Assembly (NCBI RefSeq): GCF_000759855.1
Contig: NZ_JNAI01000006.1
Location: 62,001-126,000, forward strand
Direction of reading: 5' to 3'
Length of the DNA: 64,000 nt
DNA from: Prochlorococcus marinus str. MIT 9107
GTDB taxonomy: Bacteria > Cyanobacteriota > Cyanobacteriia > PCC-6307 > Cyanobiaceae
This document shows positions 1 through 10,466 of the stretch, one piece after another. Every line of letters starts with the position of its first letter. Positions within the stretch are counted from its first letter, which is position 1. Position numbers and translations under genes: made by a program. The notes beneath the pieces were generated by a model. It was not told the origin of the DNA, did not search any database, and saw only the letters and a program-made list of their open reading frames with translations.

Positions 1-294
1 TACTGAGTTTATAAGTTCAAAACAAGGGATCCCTAGATTAGTTTCTATAATATCAAGAGCACATGCATTTGTGGTATTACATGCTATTAAAAGTGCATCC
101 AAATTCTTGCCTTCAAAAAAAGTACAAATCTCTTTTGCAATGAATCTTATTTCCTTAAAATTTTTATTTCCAAAAGGGATTCTTTTTGTGTCCGCCAAGT
201 AAAAAACCTCAACATCGTTTCGAGTTTTTAGTAAAGAATTAAGGATAGTAAAACCACCTATCCCACTATCAAATATACCTACTTTAATTTTCAC
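1..294 (-). CDS. murI: Glutamate racemase, N-terminal part (cut by window edge)
   Basis: Glutamate racemase makes D-glutamate for peptidoglycan in the cytoplasm. The first 98 codons are present and the frame runs off the left edge. Family motifs are DSGIGG near residue 9, YLADTKRIPFG near 32 and ACNTTNA near 71, which carries the first catalytic cysteine; the second cysteine lies outside the window. The start is GTG, and it overlaps the TGA stop of the upstream amidase gene in a GTGA quadruplet, so translational coupling is likely. It is the downstream member of a minus-strand run with the amidase, so two cell-wall genes sit together. Confidence 0.95.
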   Translation of the reverse strand, partial: MKIKVGIFDSGIGGFTILNSLLKTRNDVEVFYLADTKRIPFGNKNFKEIRFIAKEICTFFEGKNLDALLIACNTTNACALDIIETNLGIPCFELINSV

Positions 295-1376
295 CCTACT
301 TTAGACAGATATTCGAGGATTCCTTTTGTAATTGCATAAGCTATCCTTTTACGATGTGCAGTTTTTTCTAATCTTCTTGCATCTAATCTTCCTGTTAAAA
401 AGCCAATTTCCACAAGAACTGCAGGCATCCTAGTATTTTTAATTACGTAAAATCTACCTTGTTTAACCCCTCGATCAGGACTACCAGGGGAAACTCTTAG
501 AATTTGTTTCTGAATTCTTTTAGCGAGTAATCTACCCCTCCAGCCTCTAAAGTAAAAGGTTTCTAAGCCATTAATATCTCTTCTTTTCCCTCTTGAGGCA
601 TTTGCATGAATACTTACAAAGATATCAGCATCAGTTTTGTTAGCGTAGGAAACTCTTGGAGGTAAATCCAAATCTACCTCATTTTTTCTTGTTAACCTTA
701 CTTTTACACCTTTGTCAGACAGTAAATTTTCAACTAGCTTGGAAACCTCAAGTACTACATCAGTTTCCCTTATCCCACCAATACCTATTGCCCCTGGATC
801 GGGTCCTCCATGACCTGGATCAATAACTACCGTGAATTTATTTTGTTTTACGTTTGGCAATCGCAAGTAATCATTAGCACTTTTATTCATATAACTTGAG
901 TCTTGGTTTGTTTTAATATTGCCTTTTCTCTTTTCAACTGAACCTTCACCAATCTCTTTAAATGAATATTTTGGTGTAAATAATTTAATTCTCCATATAT
1001 TTTTGTTTAAGCCAACCATCTTCCAAGTCAAAGGAGTTAAATAAGGTTCTCCCTTAAATTCAATTACTAGTCTTGTTTTGCCCTTATTTGGTTTGCCTAA
1101 CCTAATTTCTTTTATTGGACCATTACCTTTTATGATCCTCGGATTTTTTAATTCTCCATGGAAATCCACCCAGAATCTATCACCATATATTTGATTAGCC
1201 TTCTGAAAGTATGCTTTTAAATTTGAATTTGTTTTAGTTCTTAATTCTAAAATACCATTACTTTTTAAAACCCATGCCGCTAAAGAACTTGATGATCTTA
1301 AAGGCGGGATAAAAAAATTTAAAAATAAAAAAATGGCAATATAACGAGAAAGTTTATTACAAAAAAACTTTGACAT
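291..1376 (-). CDS. N-acetylmuramoyl-L-alanine amidase (AMIN + Amidase_3)
   Basis: A periplasmic zinc amidase that cleaves the MurNAc-L-Ala bond of peptidoglycan during cell separation (AmiC-type, 361 aa). Residues 12-30 form a hydrophobic signal segment. An AMIN-like beta-rich domain follows at about 33-135, then a linker, then Amidase_3 from about 181. Zinc and catalytic residues are visible: H189 in VIDPGHGGPDPGA, E204 in GIRETDVV, H257 in SIHANA and E323 in LVEIGFLT. The start ATG shares one base with the stop of the nitrilase-family gene upstream (TAATG), and its own stop overlaps murI, so the three genes are tightly coupled. Confidence 0.95.
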   Translation of the reverse strand: MSKFFCNKLSRYIAIFLFLNFFIPPLRSSSSLAAWVLKSNGILELRTKTNSNLKAYFQKANQIYGDRFWVDFHGELKNPRIIKGNGPIKEIRLGKPNKGKTRLVIEFKGEPYLTPLTWKMVGLNKNIWRIKLFTPKYSFKEIGEGSVEKRKGNIKTNQDSSYMNKSANDYLRLPNVKQNKFTVVIDPGHGGPDPGAIGIGGIRETDVVLEVSKLVENLLSDKGVKVRLTRKNEVDLDLPPRVSYANKTDADIFVSIHANASRGKRRDINGLETFYFRGWRGRLLAKRIQKQILRVSPGSPDRGVKQGRFYVIKNTRMPAVLVEIGFLTGRLDARRLEKTAHRKRIAYAITKGILEYLSKVG

Positions 1377-2203
1377 TAGTTTGAGAACAATTTGTTTTTT
1401 CTATGTTTTAGGCTCGGCATCTGCTCCCTAATTTTCTTTACTCTTTCTTTATCAGCCGGTGCTATTGCAGCACCCTGTGTTTTTCCAGCATCAGATAAAA
1501 CAGTTCCCCATGGATCAATTACCATTGCATGGCCATGGCTTTGTCTTCTTCCATAATGAATTCCAGTTTGAGCTGGAGCTACAACATATGCTGTATTCTC
1601 AATCGCTCTTGCTTGTAATAGGATTTGCCAGTGATCTTTTCCAGTAAAAGCTGTAAAAGCTGCGGGAATCATAATTAGCTCAGCACCATTCGAAGACAAA
1701 TATCTATAAAGTTCAGGGAACCTCACATCATAACAAATAGATAATCCTACCCTACACAAACCTGGTACATCTACGATAGGAGGATATTCCTCGCCCGATA
1801 AAATAGTAGATGATTCCTTATATAAGTTACCATCCGGCAAATCAACATCAAATAAGTGAATTTTGTCGTATTTTGCCAAAATCTGTCCATCTTTTCCAAA
1901 TAGTGCTGACCTATTAAAAGTGTGACTGTCTCCACCAGCAGGAACAGGATAGCCTCCCCCCAAAAGAAATACTTGATATCTTTGTGACATTGTTTTGAGG
2001 AAATTTGTGCACTTCATCGACAATTCAGAAGCTAATCTAAGTTTTTCATCATCTTCACCTAAAAAAGCAAAATTTTCGGGCAATCCTATTAACTCAGCAC
2101 CTCTTCTAGCGGCTAATTCGATCTGTTCTTCTGCTTCAGCAAAATTTCGTTCAACATTTGAAGTACTTGTAATTTGCAATGCAGCTACCAAAAAATCAGT
2201 CAA
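1376..2203 (-). CDS. Carbon-nitrogen hydrolase (nitrilase/NIT family)
   Basis: A 275-aa nitrilase-superfamily amidase. The Glu-Lys-Cys triad is visible as E43 in LPENFAFLG, K114 in YDKIHLFDV and C157 in GLSICYDVRFPELYR. The length and the CYDVRFPELYR motif resemble the NIT1/NIT2 branch, whose members hydrolyse deaminated glutathione or omega-amides; the actual substrate cannot be read from sequence. The start is TTG, directly before TDFLVAALQ, which is the normal first beta strand of the family. It shares one base with the amidase gene downstream. Its link to cell-wall genes may be only positional. Confidence 0.9.
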   Translation of the reverse strand: MTDFLVAALQITSTSNVERNFAEAEEQIELAARRGAELIGLPENFAFLGEDDEKLRLASELSMKCTNFLKTMSQRYQVFLLGGGYPVPAGGDSHTFNRSALFGKDGQILAKYDKIHLFDVDLPDGNLYKESSTILSGEEYPPIVDVPGLCRVGLSICYDVRFPELYRYLSSNGAELIMIPAAFTAFTGKDHWQILLQARAIENTAYVVAPAQTGIHYGRRQSHGHAMVIDPWGTVLSDAGKTQGAAIAPADKERVKKIREQMPSLKHRKNKLFSN

Positions 2204-2233
2204 GGCTTTACTCCTAGTGAACCAATTCGTAAA

Positions 2234-2968
2234 TCATGAGGCACGAATCACTCCTCTTTCTACTTGAGCAGGAACAATCTCTAAGCAATCAAGTTTCGAA
2301 CAACATTTAAAATCTTCCTCATAATCTCCTAGACTTGTCAATCTTTTGCCATGGGTTGCAGTTTTTAAACATTTTAAAATATCATTTTTCCAAAATTCCC
2401 AAAGTGCTAAAGCAGCCTGTAATTCGTCGTTAAGAATATTGACTTCATAATCATATTTTGCTTTCAAATATGAAGCCAAAGCACCAGCAGCTAAAGAATC
2501 CTCAAGTGAATAAGAGCCTTCCCAACCACTACCAAGTATTAAAACATTTTCACTTTTAAGTGAAATTATTTTTTCAGCAACTGCTCTTCTATTTGGAAGT
2601 CCCATAGCAAATAAATGATTTGCATCTTGAACTTTTTGCAACGATTTAGTTCCATTTGTCGTGCTCATAAATAGTCTTTTACCCTTTACAACTTTTTTTG
2701 TTACCGATAAAGGAGAATTGCCTAAGTCAAAGCCTTCAATTTTCTTTCCACCTCTCTCTCCAAGCATTAGTTTCTCATCAGCATTCCAGTTCATTGCAGA
2801 TTTTTTCAACAAATCTAAATCTGCAAAAACTTGTATTGAATCAGCTCCATTTTTTAAAGCCCAAGAAATTGTGGTTGTAGCTCTAAGAACATCTATTACC
2901 ACTGCAACATCGGGGCTTATTTCTGGAACTTCATTTGCAACGTGATAATAAGTAAGATTAATGGTCAA
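2234..2968 (-). CDS. comB: ComB-like 2-phosphosulfolactate phosphatase
   Basis: This belongs to the ComB family of Mg-dependent acid phosphatases, which in methanogens remove phosphate from 2-phosphosulfolactate on the way to coenzyme M. The 244-aa protein has the family signatures VVIDVLRATTTI (about 23-34), LGERGGKKIEGFDLGNSP (about 67-84) and FMSTTNGT. Cyanobacteria do not make coenzyme M, so the substrate here is unknown; a sulfolactate-type compatible solute is one possibility but is inference. The start is TTG with a TATAAT box 17 bases upstream on the minus strand, giving a very short leader. The next gene downstream (nitrilase family) begins 30 bases after its stop. Confidence 0.88.
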   Translation of the reverse strand: MTINLTYYHVANEVPEISPDVAVVIDVLRATTTISWALKNGADSIQVFADLDLLKKSAMNWNADEKLMLGERGGKKIEGFDLGNSPLSVTKKVVKGKRLFMSTTNGTKSLQKVQDANHLFAMGLPNRRAVAEKIISLKSENVLILGSGWEGSYSLEDSLAAGALASYLKAKYDYEVNILNDELQAALALWEFWKNDILKCLKTATHGKRLTSLGDYEEDFKCCSKLDCLEIVPAQVERGVIRAS

Positions 2969-2984
2969 ATACCTTTCTGAACTT

Positions 2985-2990
2985 ATTATA
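2985..2990 (-). promoter_or_regulatory. Probable -10 box of comB
   Basis: A perfect TATAAT on the minus strand lies 17 bases before the TTG start of comB. It predicts transcription starting only about 10 bases ahead of the gene. No good -35 hexamer is visible, which is common in this lineage. Confidence 0.45.
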
Positions 2991-3092
2991 GAAAACAGTT
3001 ACTTACTTTGAATATTTTTTTTTAAAAACAAACTTATTGATAATATATATCTAATTTGTATTTATAAAAATTTATCGAGTATTAATTTAAAA

Positions 3093-4403
3093 ATGAATAA
3101 TATCCGCACAATAAAAGGTGGAGGTAATTTAAAAGGAAAAATAAAAGTACCTGGAGACAAGTCCATCTCACATAGAGCCTTAATAATCGGGAGTATTGCT
3201 CAGGGCGAAACTACTATTGAGGGTTTTTTACATTCTGAAGATCCACTTTCAACTGCTGATTGTCTTAGAAAATTAGGAGTAAATATTCCAAAAATAAAAA
3301 AAGATGAGCCTTTTACTATTTTAGGCTTGGGTCTTGATGGATTAAAAGAGCCAAAAGAAATTCTCAATTGTGGAAATTCGGGAACCACCATGAGGTTACT
3401 AATGGGGTTACTAGCCGGTCAAGATGGTAAAAATTTTATCTTAACAGGGGATGGTTCTCTCAATGAAAGGCCAATGAGGAGAGTGGGAAAACCATTATCT
3501 TTGATGGGCGGCAAAATTTTTGGTAGAGAATGCGGGAACAAAGCTCCAATCTCAATTAGTGGCAACAAACTTAAAGGATGTGTGCTAGGAACTCCAGTAG
3601 CTAGTGCTCAGGTAAAATCCGCGATATTATTAGCAGGACTCAAAGCTTCTGGAAACACTTCAGTTATTGAGCCAGTATCTTCAAGGGATCATACTGAAAG
3701 AATGTTGAAAGCATTTGGAGCAGATATAAGTATTAGAGGGGAATTTGGAAGAAATGTAGTAATCAAGTCAGGGACCGACTTAATTGGTCAGAGAGTATTA
3801 ATCCCTGGAGATATAAGCTCTGCATCCTTCTGGATGATTGCTGCATCTATTGTTCCAAATTCAGAGGTATTAATTGAAAATATTGGATTAAATCCTACTA
3901 GAACAGGAATATTAAATGTAATGGATTCAATGGGCTGTAATTATGAGGTTTTAGATAAGTCAACAATTGCAGGAGAACCTATTGGATCTATCAAAGTAAA
4001 GACTGCAAATAACTTAAGGTCATTTACTATCGAAGGAGATGTACTTCCTAAACTTATAGATGAAATCCCTATCCTTACTGTGGCGGCTTGTTTTTGTGAT
4101 GGAGTTTCTGAAATTAAGGATGCACAGGAATTAAGAGTTAAGGAAACTGACCGATTAAAAGTCATGACGAGACAGTTGCGAAAATTCGGTGCAGAAATAT
4201 CAGAAAGAGAGGATGGCTTAATTATTAATGGACAATCAAAATTTAATGCTGCGGAGGTAGACAGTGAGACTGATCATCGAGTATCAATGAGTCTTGCTAT
4301 CGCCTCACTCCTCGCAAAAGGCAACTCAAAGATAATAAGAGCAAATGCATCTAACGTTTCTTATCCTACTTTTTGGGAGGACCTTGCCAAACTAACTAAC
4401 TAA
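3093..4403 (+). CDS. aroA: 3-phosphoshikimate 1-carboxyvinyltransferase (EPSP synthase)
   Basis: EPSP synthase joins shikimate-3-phosphate and phosphoenolpyruvate in the shikimate pathway. The length of 436 aa is normal. Signatures are [11 protein letters not shown] (residues 20-30, catalytic Lys23), GNSGTTMR near 95, the arginine-rich LNERPMRRV segment, and the C-terminal DHRVSMSLA. The protein reads as a full two-domain enzyme. It is divergent from comB. An AT-rich leader of about 120 bases precedes it, with TTGATA at 3037 and TATTTA at 3059 as a possible promoter. mnmD follows 13 bases after the stop. Confidence 0.98.
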   Translation: MNNIRTIKGGGNLKGKIKVPGDKSISHRALIIGSIAQGETTIEGFLHSEDPLSTADCLRKLGVNIPKIKKDEPFTILGLGLDGLKEPKEILNCGNSGTTMRLLMGLLAGQDGKNFILTGDGSLNERPMRRVGKPLSLMGGKIFGRECGNKAPISISGNKLKGCVLGTPVASAQVKSAILLAGLKASGNTSVIEPVSSRDHTERMLKAFGADISIRGEFGRNVVIKSGTDLIGQRVLIPGDISSASFWMIAASIVPNSEVLIENIGLNPTRTGILNVMDSMGCNYEVLDKSTIAGEPIGSIKVKTANNLRSFTIEGDVLPKLIDEIPILTVAACFCDGVSEIKDAQELRVKETDRLKVMTRQLRKFGAEISEREDGLIINGQSKFNAAEVDSETDHRVSMSLAIASLLAKGNSKIIRANASNVSYPTFWEDLAKLTN

Positions 4404-4416
4404 CTCAAAAAATTCT

Positions 4417-5322
4417 TTGTCTGAATTAATAGAAGTTTTAACAAAAGATGGCAGTTACTCTTTAAGAAGTGTCCTTTTTCAAGAGAATTTCCATAGCCTA
4501 TTAGGAGCACTTGATGAAACAAAAATAAAGTTTACAGCCCCTTCTGAGTTGCAAAGATTCAAAGGTAAGTCGATTAATGTTTTGGATATATGTTTTGGTT
4601 TAGGGTATAATTCCGCTTCTTTATTCAACGAATTAATAAAACAAAAATCGTATTTAAATTGGTATGCCTTGGAGATAGATAATAAGCCTCTTGAATATGC
4701 GCTAACAAATAAATCTTTCAAGAAATTATGGACTCCAAAAGTTAAAACAATATTTGAATCATTGTACCGAAATAATTTCTATGAGGATCAATTTTTCAAA
4801 TGTAGAATTTTGTGGGGTGATGCAAGAGAAAAAATTAATAAGATTCCTGCAGATTATAAATTCGATCTAATTTATTTAGATGGCTTTTCTCCTCAAAAAT
4901 GTCCACAAGTTTGGACAATTGAATTTTTATCAAAGGTGACACAAAAACTTAATCCTCAGGGTTATTTAATAACTTATTCTTCTTCAGCCGCAGTAAGAAA
5001 GACATTAAGAAATCTTGGTTTAGAAATTTTTACTATTAAATCAGATTCTAATTTAAGAAATTTTTGGAGTCAGGGAACCGTAGCGATAGCAAAATTTGAT
5101 AAAGCCAAGTTGAAACCTTTATTAAATTTCCAAAAGTTATCTCTAATGGAAGAGGAACATCTCCTAACTAAAGCTAGTGTTCCATATCGAGATCAAAATT
5201 TAAACTCAAGTAGAGAAGATATTATTAAGAAAAGATTAGATGAACAATTATTCTCAAATCTTTTATCAACAAAGAAATGGAGAGAAAAGTGGGGAATGAC
5301 GAAGTCGGCCTTTAGGAGTTAA
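4417..5322 (+). CDS. mnmD: MnmD-type tRNA wobble-uridine methyltransferase, monofunctional
   Basis: A 301-aa SAM-dependent methyltransferase resembling the N-terminal MnmD half of E. coli MnmC, which makes the final 5-methylaminomethyl group on wobble U34 of some tRNAs. Visible motifs are [11 protein letters not shown] at the start, the SAM-binding [12 protein letters not shown] (about 56-67) and the catalytic [18 protein letters not shown] (150-167). The FAD-dependent MnmC(o) half is absent, so this is a methyltransferase-only form. The best start is TTG, because no in-frame ATG precedes the conserved TKDGS segment. It lies between aroA and glmU on the same strand. Confidence 0.85.
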   Translation: MSELIEVLTKDGSYSLRSVLFQENFHSLLGALDETKIKFTAPSELQRFKGKSINVLDICFGLGYNSASLFNELIKQKSYLNWYALEIDNKPLEYALTNKSFKKLWTPKVKTIFESLYRNNFYEDQFFKCRILWGDAREKINKIPADYKFDLIYLDGFSPQKCPQVWTIEFLSKVTQKLNPQGYLITYSSSAAVRKTLRNLGLEIFTIKSDSNLRNFWSQGTVAIAKFDKAKLKPLLNFQKLSLMEEEHLLTKASVPYRDQNLNSSREDIIKKRLDEQLFSNLLSTKKWREKWGMTKSAFRS

Positions 5323-5348
5323 ATTTAGATATATGTATTTCAAAAAAT

Positions 5349-6698
5349 ATGTTAAGTGTTGCGATATTGGCTGCAGGTAAGGGCACTAGGATGGAAAGCT
5401 CCTTGCCAAAGGTCTTACATAGAATTTCCGGGAAAACTCTTTTGCAGAGAGTAATTGATTCATGTATAGAGTTAAATCCTGATCAAATTTTTGTAATTAC
5501 TGGACATAAATCAAAAGAAGTACGAGAGTCAATCCCAAACAATAAAAAAATCGATTTTATTATTCAAGATCCGCAATCAGGAACTGGTCATGCTATTCAG
5601 GTACTCTGTCGAGAAGTAAAAAAAAATAAAGGTAAACTTTTGGTGCTAAATGGAGATGTGCCGCTCATCAAGTCAAAGACTTTAAAAAAGCTTTTAAATT
5701 TCCATGATTCAAAAAATGCAGATGTTTCTTTAATAACAACTAATAAAATAAATCCTATTGGGTATGGCAGAGTTTTTTTAAATGGGGATTTTATAGAGAG
5801 AATTGTTGAAGAAAAAGATTGTAATAATCAAGAGCGACTAAATTCATTAATAAACGCAGGTATTTATTGTTTTAACTGGGAAAGCTTGTCAAAAATAATA
5901 GGTAATCTCAAGAGTAATAATAACCAGAAAGAAGTCTATTTAACTGATACAGTTGCTTTGCTAAAAAATTCCTTGAGCCTAGAGGTAGATGATAATGGAG
6001 AACTACAAGGGATTAATAATAGAATACAACTCTCACAATGCGAAGAAATTATTCAGAATGCAATTAAAGAAAAGCATATGCTGAATGGCGTAACTTTTAT
6101 AAATAAAGCGAGTTGTTCAATTAGTGAAGAAGCCGAGATTGGCAAAGATGTAATCATAGAGGCTAATACTCACATAAGAGGAAGAACCAAAATTTTTAAT
6201 AATTGCATTATTGGGCCAAATAGTTTTATTGAAAATTCTAATGTGGGATTACATTGTGAGATCTCAAATGCCACTGTTTATGATTCTCAGATAATGGATC
6301 ATATAAAAATTGGTCCTTATAGTCACATAAGGCCTAAATCTAAAATATCCTCTCATAGCAAAATTGGTAATTTTGTTGAGATAAAAAATAGTGAACTAGA
6401 GGAAGAAACTAAAGTAAACCATCTAAGTTATATTGGCGATTCTATTATTGGAAGATCTACAAATATTGGAGCAGGAACTATTACTGCAAATTTTGATGGT
6501 CAAAAAAAATATCAAACAAAAATTGGCAAAAATTCTAGTATTGGAGCAAATACGGTTTTTGTCGCGCCTATTAATCTTGGGGAATCAGTAACAACGGGAG
6601 CTGGTTCAGTTATTACAAAAGACTCGAAGGATAATTCATTAGCGATATCAAGAACTAAACAAGTAAATATAGACAATTGGAAGAAAAAGAAACCTTGA
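5349..6698 (+). CDS. glmU: Bifunctional GlcNAc-1-P uridyltransferase / GlcN-1-P acetyltransferase
   Basis: GlmU makes UDP-GlcNAc for peptidoglycan and LPS. The N-terminal nucleotidyltransferase domain shows LAAGKGTRM and PKVLH within the first 25 residues, then [10 protein letters not shown] and LNGDVPL. The C-terminal half, from about 250, is a left-handed beta-helix of isoleucine-rich hexapeptide repeats with HIRPKSKI and [12 protein letters not shown], typical of the acetyltransferase domain. At 449 aa the length is normal. The gene ends one base short of the convergent murF stop, leaving no room for a separate terminator. Confidence 0.98.
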   Translation: MLSVAILAAGKGTRMESSLPKVLHRISGKTLLQRVIDSCIELNPDQIFVITGHKSKEVRESIPNNKKIDFIIQDPQSGTGHAIQVLCREVKKNKGKLLVLNGDVPLIKSKTLKKLLNFHDSKNADVSLITTNKINPIGYGRVFLNGDFIERIVEEKDCNNQERLNSLINAGIYCFNWESLSKIIGNLKSNNNQKEVYLTDTVALLKNSLSLEVDDNGELQGINNRIQLSQCEEIIQNAIKEKHMLNGVTFINKASCSISEEAEIGKDVIIEANTHIRGRTKIFNNCIIGPNSFIENSNVGLHCEISNATVYDSQIMDHIKIGPYSHIRPKSKISSHSKIGNFVEIKNSELEEETKVNHLSYIGDSIIGRSTNIGAGTITANFDGQKKYQTKIGKNSSIGANTVFVAPINLGESVTTGAGSVITKDSKDNSLAISRTKQVNIDNWKKKKP

Positions 6699-6699
6699 T

Positions 6700-8073
6700 T
6701 TAATGAATTAATTTAATAATTTTTTCAAGCTGCCAACATCTGCTCCCTTTTATAAGTATTGAATCACCTTTTTTTGTGAATTTGTTAATCTCTTTTGGGA
6801 TATCTTTAATGTTGTGAAAAACTAAAAATTTTTTCTTCTTTTTTAGATAAGAAGTATAAAATCTTGCATTTTTTTTATCGCAAATAAATAGGCATTTCTC
6901 TATATCTGAATTATTTATCAAGTTAAATATTTCTGTATGATATTTTTCAGAATATATTCCTAATTCTTGCATACTGCCAAATATAAAAAAATGATTCCTT
7001 GGCTTTTCTAGGAGGTTTTCAATACATGCTTTTACTGATTCTGGAGAGGCATTGTATGACTCATCATATATTGTTGTTTTAACTGATTTAAGAATTTTAT
7101 TCCTTCCTTCTAAACTTGCGAAATTAAACTTATTAAAACTTGCAAAATCAATCTTTAGCTCTTTTGCAACTGCATAAGCAAATAAAAAATTTAAAGCATT
7201 ATGAAAGCCGTCAAATGAGATCTCAAAGGTATTTTCTTCTATTAAAATTGTTTTTTTCGATGGATTATAAAATCCTTGCAAATTATTATTTTTCTTAAAA
7301 TTTTTATGAGGCTTTTCTATATTTAATAATTCTATTTTTATTAATCTACCTTTCCAGTATCTTTTTAAAGTTTCCTCTAGGAAAAAATCATCTGCAGGGA
7401 TTATTACAACTCCATTTGGATTTAAAAACTTAGTAATTTCACTCTTCGCATAAGTAATATTTTCTTTAGAGCCTAATAATCCAATATGGGCCGTCCCAAT
7501 ATTAGTAATAACTGCGATATCGGGTTCACTATATTTAGACAAATTTTCGATCTCTCCAACCCCTCTCATACCCATCTCAAGGACCAAAACCTTATCTTCT
7601 ATATCTGTTGCAAGGATAGTAAGACCAACCCCAATCTCATTATTGAAATTTAAATGGGATAGTTTAATTTTTCCAAGGTTCTTTAAAACTTCGCCAATCA
7701 TCTCTTTTGTTGTTGTTTTACCAACTGAACCAGTTATTGCTACTACAGGAATATTTAGTTTTTTCCTTTTGAGCAATGTTAATTTTTGAAACGCCTCTAA
7801 AGTATCTTTTACAACCCAAAAAGGATAGTCAACTGGAAGTAATGTCTGCATCCCTTCTTTAATTACTACAGATTTAACTCCTTTTTTTAAAACTTCTTGA
7901 AGAAAACTATGTCCGTCAAAATTTTTACCTTTGATAGCTATAAAAAGATCATTTTTTAATATGGTTCTACTATCAATACTTATATTCTTAAAATTTAAAA
8001 AATCATTTTTAACATCACCCAGATTTTTAATATCGCCCAAAACATCGTTTAATTCTGATAAAGAAAGTTCCAT
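6700..8073 (-). CDS. murF: UDP-MurNAc-tripeptide:D-Ala-D-Ala ligase
   Basis: MurF adds D-Ala-D-Ala to the UDP-MurNAc-tripeptide in the cytoplasm, the last cytosolic step of peptidoglycan precursor synthesis. The 457-aa protein has the N-terminal MurE/F domain, an ATP P-loop ITGSVGKTTTKEM (113-125), LEMGMRGVGEI in the central domain and the MurF-typical YDESYNASPESV segment. It starts 7 bases after the glgA stop on the same strand. It is therefore probably the last gene of a menD-menB-glgA-murF transcript. Confidence 0.97.
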   Translation of the reverse strand: MELSLSELNDVLGDIKNLGDVKNDFLNFKNISIDSRTILKNDLFIAIKGKNFDGHSFLQEVLKKGVKSVVIKEGMQTLLPVDYPFWVVKDTLEAFQKLTLLKRKKLNIPVVAITGSVGKTTTKEMIGEVLKNLGKIKLSHLNFNNEIGVGLTILATDIEDKVLVLEMGMRGVGEIENLSKYSEPDIAVITNIGTAHIGLLGSKENITYAKSEITKFLNPNGVVIIPADDFFLEETLKRYWKGRLIKIELLNIEKPHKNFKKNNNLQGFYNPSKKTILIEENTFEISFDGFHNALNFLFAYAVAKELKIDFASFNKFNFASLEGRNKILKSVKTTIYDESYNASPESVKACIENLLEKPRNHFFIFGSMQELGIYSEKYHTEIFNLINNSDIEKCLFICDKKNARFYTSYLKKKKKFLVFHNIKDIPKEINKFTKKGDSILIKGSRCWQLEKIIKLIH

Positions 8074-8080
8074 TAAAAAA

Positions 8081-9538
8081 TCAATTCATACTTTTTTTTA
8101 AAGATGGATCGGCTGATTGTCCGTAAGAGAACTTTTCAACTTCAGCAGCATCTGGCGATGGTTCCTTTATTCCGCAAACATCTTTATACATAATTTCGTA
8201 TTCAAGAGCTGATCTTTGCCAACTAAACTCTTGGCTCATAGCTCTTTTTTGTAATAATTCCCAACTATCTTTGTGCCTGAAGGCCTCCCAAGACCTTACC
8301 AAAGAAGTGTAAAAATCTATAGGTTCAAAGCGATCAAAGCAAAAACCTGTACCAATATTATTTTCTGGGTCATGAGGCAAAACTGTATCTACTAAACCTC
8401 CAACTCGCCTAACTATTGGAATAGAGCCATACCTCATAGCAAGGAGTTGACTAATACCACAAGGTTCAAATCTACTTGGCATTAAGAATGCATCAGAACC
8501 ACCATATATAAGCCTTGATAAAGAATCATCATATGTAAGGAATACTGAAAATCTTCCTGGGTAATCTAATGCCAATTGCCATAATCCCGACTCTAAATCT
8601 CTATCTCCAGTCCCTAAAACAGCTATTTGCGAATCTGTATATGATAAAAGTCTTCTTGAAACTTGTAAAAGTAAGTCAACTCCTTTCTGATCAACCAACC
8701 TACTAACCATACCTAAAAGATATTTTTTAGTATTAACTTCTAGCCCCATTTCTCTCTGAAGAATTTTCTTATTTTCTTTCCTATTTTCTAAATTCTTAAG
8801 ACTAAATTTTGCAGGCAAGACTGGATCTTTTGCTGGATCCCATTCATCAAGATCTATACCATTAAGGATACCCCGTAATTTCCCTGATATGTAATTAAGT
8901 AATCCCTCAAGACTTTCTCCGTATTCATGGGTTTTAATTTCATCAGCATAAGTTGGAGAAACAGCATTTACTCTATCTGCGTACAACATTGCTGCAGCCA
9001 TTGTATGGTCTCCATGCATATACCAAGGACACCAAGTCATTTTCTCAAGTTTCCATCTCCAGGGGCCTTGATATTTTAAATTATGAATTGTGAAAACAGT
9101 ACTAATTTCAGGGTCCTGATGCATCCATACTGGAATCATTCCAGTGTGCCAATCATGGCAATGAAGAACTTGAGGTTTCCAACAATTCCAAGCAAATTCT
9201 GCAGTAGCACTAGCAAAAAATGTAAAACGCCAATCCTCATTCTCACCTCCATATATTTGGTCAGCATCAAATGTTGGATGACCAACTAGGTAAATAACAT
9301 AATTATGTATTGGATGTTTTGCTTCATACACAGCAAAATCAGTCCCCATAGTATTTGTTCTGAAGACTGGTTCATTCGATACCTCCAAAAGACTCCATAA
9401 TTTCCCATAGCCTGGAATTATAACCCTTACATTGTGGCCAAGTTTAATCAAAGATGGAGGTAACGAACCAACTACATCTCCCATACCTCCTACTTTGATC
9501 ATTGGAGCACATTCGGCAGCGGCAAGAAGAATTCTCAT
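8081..9538 (-). CDS. glgA: Glycogen synthase (ADP-glucose type, GT5)
   Basis: GlgA transfers glucose from ADP-glucose onto growing glycogen. The 485-aa protein begins with the starch-synthase catalytic domain; [13 protein letters not shown] (16-28) is the ADP-glucose-binding KxGG motif. HCHDWHTG and [10 protein letters not shown] follow, and the GT-B C-terminal domain carries [17 protein letters not shown] with its catalytic glutamate. It lies in a minus-strand run after menB (34-base gap) and before murF. Its partner glgB is encoded about 27 kb away in the same window. Confidence 0.97.
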   Translation of the reverse strand: MRILLAAAECAPMIKVGGMGDVVGSLPPSLIKLGHNVRVIIPGYGKLWSLLEVSNEPVFRTNTMGTDFAVYEAKHPIHNYVIYLVGHPTFDADQIYGGENEDWRFTFFASATAEFAWNCWKPQVLHCHDWHTGMIPVWMHQDPEISTVFTIHNLKYQGPWRWKLEKMTWCPWYMHGDHTMAAAMLYADRVNAVSPTYADEIKTHEYGESLEGLLNYISGKLRGILNGIDLDEWDPAKDPVLPAKFSLKNLENRKENKKILQREMGLEVNTKKYLLGMVSRLVDQKGVDLLLQVSRRLLSYTDSQIAVLGTGDRDLESGLWQLALDYPGRFSVFLTYDDSLSRLIYGGSDAFLMPSRFEPCGISQLLAMRYGSIPIVRRVGGLVDTVLPHDPENNIGTGFCFDRFEPIDFYTSLVRSWEAFRHKDSWELLQKRAMSQEFSWQRSALEYEIMYKDVCGIKEPSPDAAEVEKFSYGQSADPSLKKSMN

Positions 9539-9572
9539 TGATAGTTATTTTAAAAGTTCTATTAAAAGTCCC

Positions 9573-10430
9573 CTAGGGAGTCCACTTATAATCAGAGAAA
9601 TCGGGTGGACGTTTTTCAAGAAAGGCATCTCTACCTTCTTGAGCTTCTTTAGTCGAATAAAATAATTTAGTTGTGTATCCAGATAATTCTTGAATACCCG
9701 CAATTCCATCATTTTCGGCATTGAATGAAGCTTTAAGAATACGAATAGCAGTTGGACTATTTCGTAAAATCTCTCTTGCCCAGATTACACCCTCAGCTTC
9801 TAATTCTTCAATCTTTGTTATTGCATTTATCAAGCCCATCTCTAAAGCTTCCTTAGAATTATATTTTCTACATAAAAACCAAATTTCTTTTGCTTTTCTT
9901 TGACCAACAAGTCTAGCGAGATAACTAGCTCCAAATCCCGCATCAAAGCTACCAACTCTGGGACCAGTTTGACCAAATATTGCATTTTCAGAGGCGATAC
10001 TAAGATCACAAATTAAATGTAGTACCTGGCCTCCTCCGATTGCAAACCCAGGGACTAAGGCGATAACCACTTTAGGCAAACTTCTTATTAATCTTTGAAG
10101 TTCAAGTACATTTAACCTCTGCTTTCCCTCATCATTTTCATATCCATTATCACCTCTGACACTCTGATCACCTCCAGAGCAAAAAGAATAAATACCTTTC
10201 TTATCAGGACCCGCCCCTGTAAAAAGAACTACCCCAATAGTTTCATCATTTCTCACGACATTAAATGCACTTATAAGTTCATCTACAGTTTGTGGTCTAA
10301 AGGCATTCCTTTTTTCAGGTCGATTAATTGCGATTCTCGCAATTCCCTCATCTGATTTATGAAACAATATATCCTCGAAAGATTTATATTGTGACCAATT
10401 TAAAGTTGTTTCCCCAGGTAAGATTTTCAT
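9573..10430 (-). CDS. menB: 1,4-dihydroxy-2-naphthoyl-CoA synthase
   Basis: MenB closes the second ring of the naphthoquinone head group; in cyanobacteria this feeds phylloquinone (vitamin K1) for photosystem I. The 285-aa crotonase-fold protein shows [17 protein letters not shown], the oxyanion-hole segment [18 protein letters not shown], and [18 protein letters not shown], the region characteristic of MenB over other enoyl-CoA hydratases. It follows menD by 36 bases on the same strand, so the two phylloquinone steps are adjacent. Confidence 0.96.
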   Translation of the reverse strand: MKILPGETTLNWSQYKSFEDILFHKSDEGIARIAINRPEKRNAFRPQTVDELISAFNVVRNDETIGVVLFTGAGPDKKGIYSFCSGGDQSVRGDNGYENDEGKQRLNVLELQRLIRSLPKVVIALVPGFAIGGGQVLHLICDLSIASENAIFGQTGPRVGSFDAGFGASYLARLVGQRKAKEIWFLCRKYNSKEALEMGLINAITKIEELEAEGVIWAREILRNSPTAIRILKASFNAENDGIAGIQELSGYTTKLFYSTKEAQEGRDAFLEKRPPDFSDYKWTP

Positions 10431-10466
10431 GATTTTTAATTATTCAAAGATAGAAAAAAATAAAAT

